A stretch of 5,547 nt of DNA from Candidatus Omnitrophota bacterium (GTDB lineage Bacteria > Ratteibacteria > UBA8468 > B48-G9 > JAFGKM01): assembly GCA_023819365.1 (NCBI GenBank), contig JAMWBP010000058.1, forward strand, positions 1 through 5,547. The letters run 5' to 3'. Every line of letters begins with the position of its first letter. Within the stretch, counting starts at the first letter, position 1. Below are positions 4,587 to 5,547 of this stretch, one piece after another. Both the position numbers and the translations under genes were made by a program. The notes beneath the pieces are model-generated. The model had not been told where the DNA came from. It searched no databases and worked only from the letters and a program-made list of their open reading frames with translations.

Positions 4587-5547
4587 TTTTGATGGAACAA
4601 TTGTAAAGTCCACTATTGAATTTAGAAAGATAAAAGACGAGATTTTGAGAGAGGCAAAGAAATATAATATTAAGATACCCGATAGAAATCTTCCTATACT
4701 TGAACTTCTTGAAGTAATTAAAAAACAGAGTAGGGAGTTTTATTTTACAGGGCACAGGATTTTAAAAGAAGAAGAGATTAAGGCATCTAAAGATACAGAA
4801 CCATATAAAGGGGCTGTGGATTTACTTAAAAAATTGAAGAGAAAAGGTATAAAGGTCGGGATAATCACAAGAAACTGTAGAGATGCTGTTGAGAGCATAA
4901 TAAGGAAGTTTGATATTCCTTATGATTTTCTTCTTACAAGGGATGATGTCAAGAAGGTAAAGCCAGATTCTTCCCATATTATAGAGTGTTTAAAACATAT
5001 GGGGCTTTCAAAAAAGGATGTATTTCTTGTAGGAGACCATCTTTTTGATGTGAGGGCTGGTAGAAAAGCAGGAATAGTAAGTATTGGACTGAAAAACGAT
5101 TATATCTCTGAAAATGATTTTTGGAAAGAAGGGGCTGACCTTGTTATTGAAGATATAAAGGAAGTGGAATACATTTCAGGAATAAAAGGATTTAAGGCAG
5201 GTAAAATTCCAAATAGATTTTTACGGTATCTTCTTAAAAAATACACATCTTGCAAGGATGACAAAAATATTTTAATTTCTCCCGGTGTAGGAATTGACTG
5301 TGCCATTTTTAAGGTAAGTGATAAGATTATATTTGCCAAGTCAGACCCTATAACACTCACATCAAGAGATATTGGTTTTTATCTTGTTAATATCAATGTT
5401 AATGATATCTCTGTTATGGGTGGTGTCCCTTTATATCTTTTGACTGTTCTTTTATTTCCAGAAGATATTGCATTTCCCGAAATTGAATATGTATTTTCCC
5501 AGATAAGTAGTGAATGTAAAAGGTTTGGTATAAAGTGGATAGGAGGA
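4561..5547 (+). CDS. HAD hydrolase fused to HypE-like AIR-synthase domain (partial, 3' end cut)
   Basis: An open frame of 329 codons continues past the window edge. Residues 1 to about 205 form a HAD-superfamily phosphatase of the phosphoglycolate-phosphatase type. Motif I is DFDGT (Asp9, Asp11), motif II IITRN (Thr103), motif III VKPD (Lys134) and motif IV VGDHLFD (Asp159, Asp163), with a helical cap between motifs I and II. From about residue 213 an AIR-synthase (PurM/HypE/SelD/ThiL) N-terminal domain begins: PGVGIDCAIF (241-250), AKSDPIT (259-265), then NVNDISVMGGVP (279-290). The IGxY-V-N-N-NDI pattern and the DPIT motif are closest to HypE-like AIRS proteins. The window stops at GIKWIGG, just before the usual histidine-containing motif. 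No stop or frame break lies between the domains. Start ATG 4561 has AAGGA six bases upstream; ATG 4567 is an alternative. The substrate is unknown. A combined phosphatase plus ATP-dependent enzyme is inferred from domains only. Confidence 0.85.
   Translation, partial: MSMKGVIFDFDGTIVKSTIEFRKIKDEILREAKKYNIKIPDRNLPILELLEVIKKQSREFYFTGHRILKEEEIKASKDTEPYKGAVDLLKKLKRKGIKVGIITRNCRDAVESIIRKFDIPYDFLLTRDDVKKVKPDSSHIIECLKHMGLSKKDVFLVGDHLFDVRAGRKAGIVSIGLKNDYISENDFWKEGADLVIEDIKEVEYISGIKGFKAGKIPNRFLRYLLKKYTSCKDDKNILISPGVGIDCAIFKVSDKIIFAKSDPITLTSRDIGFYLVNINVNDISVMGGVPLYLLTVLLFPEDIAFPEIEYVFSQISSECKRFGIKWIGG

Noticed and set aside
5100..5360. 86-codon open frame on the minus strand
   Set aside because: Antisense to the HAD-AIRS frame, whose motifs are clear on the plus strand.

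Overview
The window is a stretch of an AT-rich bacterial chromosome. All genes lie on the + strand, are tightly packed, and mostly have strong AGGAGG ribosome binding sites. The gene content suggests an anaerobic, possibly uncultured bacterial lineage: a DapL-type lysine/diaminopimelate route, a divergent uroporphyrinogen-decarboxylase-like (URO-D) protein, and a HypE-like AIR-synthase domain. None of these fixes the phylum, so the lineage assignment is a guess.

Left block (32-3496): four genes run head to tail with no gaps and are very probably one operon. They are a URO-D-superfamily protein of unknown substrate, dapB (dihydrodipicolinate reductase), dapL (LL-diaminopimelate aminotransferase) and purE (N5-CAIR mutase). 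DapB makes tetrahydrodipicolinate and DapL transaminates it directly to LL-diaminopimelate, the precursor of lysine and peptidoglycan. PurE belongs to purine synthesis. The URO-D-like protein has no obvious place in either pathway.

Middle block (3497-4256): about 760 bases without an intact gene. It holds the wreck of an IS110-family transposase. The pre-PGIG coiled region and the C-terminal tail are recognisable, but about 80 internal residues are missing and the two halves lie in different frames. A 15-base inverted repeat with one mismatch (3630-3644 and 4231-4245) brackets the wreck and may mark the ends of the element. A perfect 8-bp hairpin sits just outside the left repeat, and a GC-richer segment (about 4021-4140) follows the transposase tail.

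Right block (4257-5547): a small TM2-type membrane protein overlaps the start of a long reading frame that runs off the window. This last frame is the most unusual item. It is an apparently unbroken fusion of an N-terminal HAD phosphatase, with all four HAD motifs, to a HypE-like AIR-synthase-family domain.
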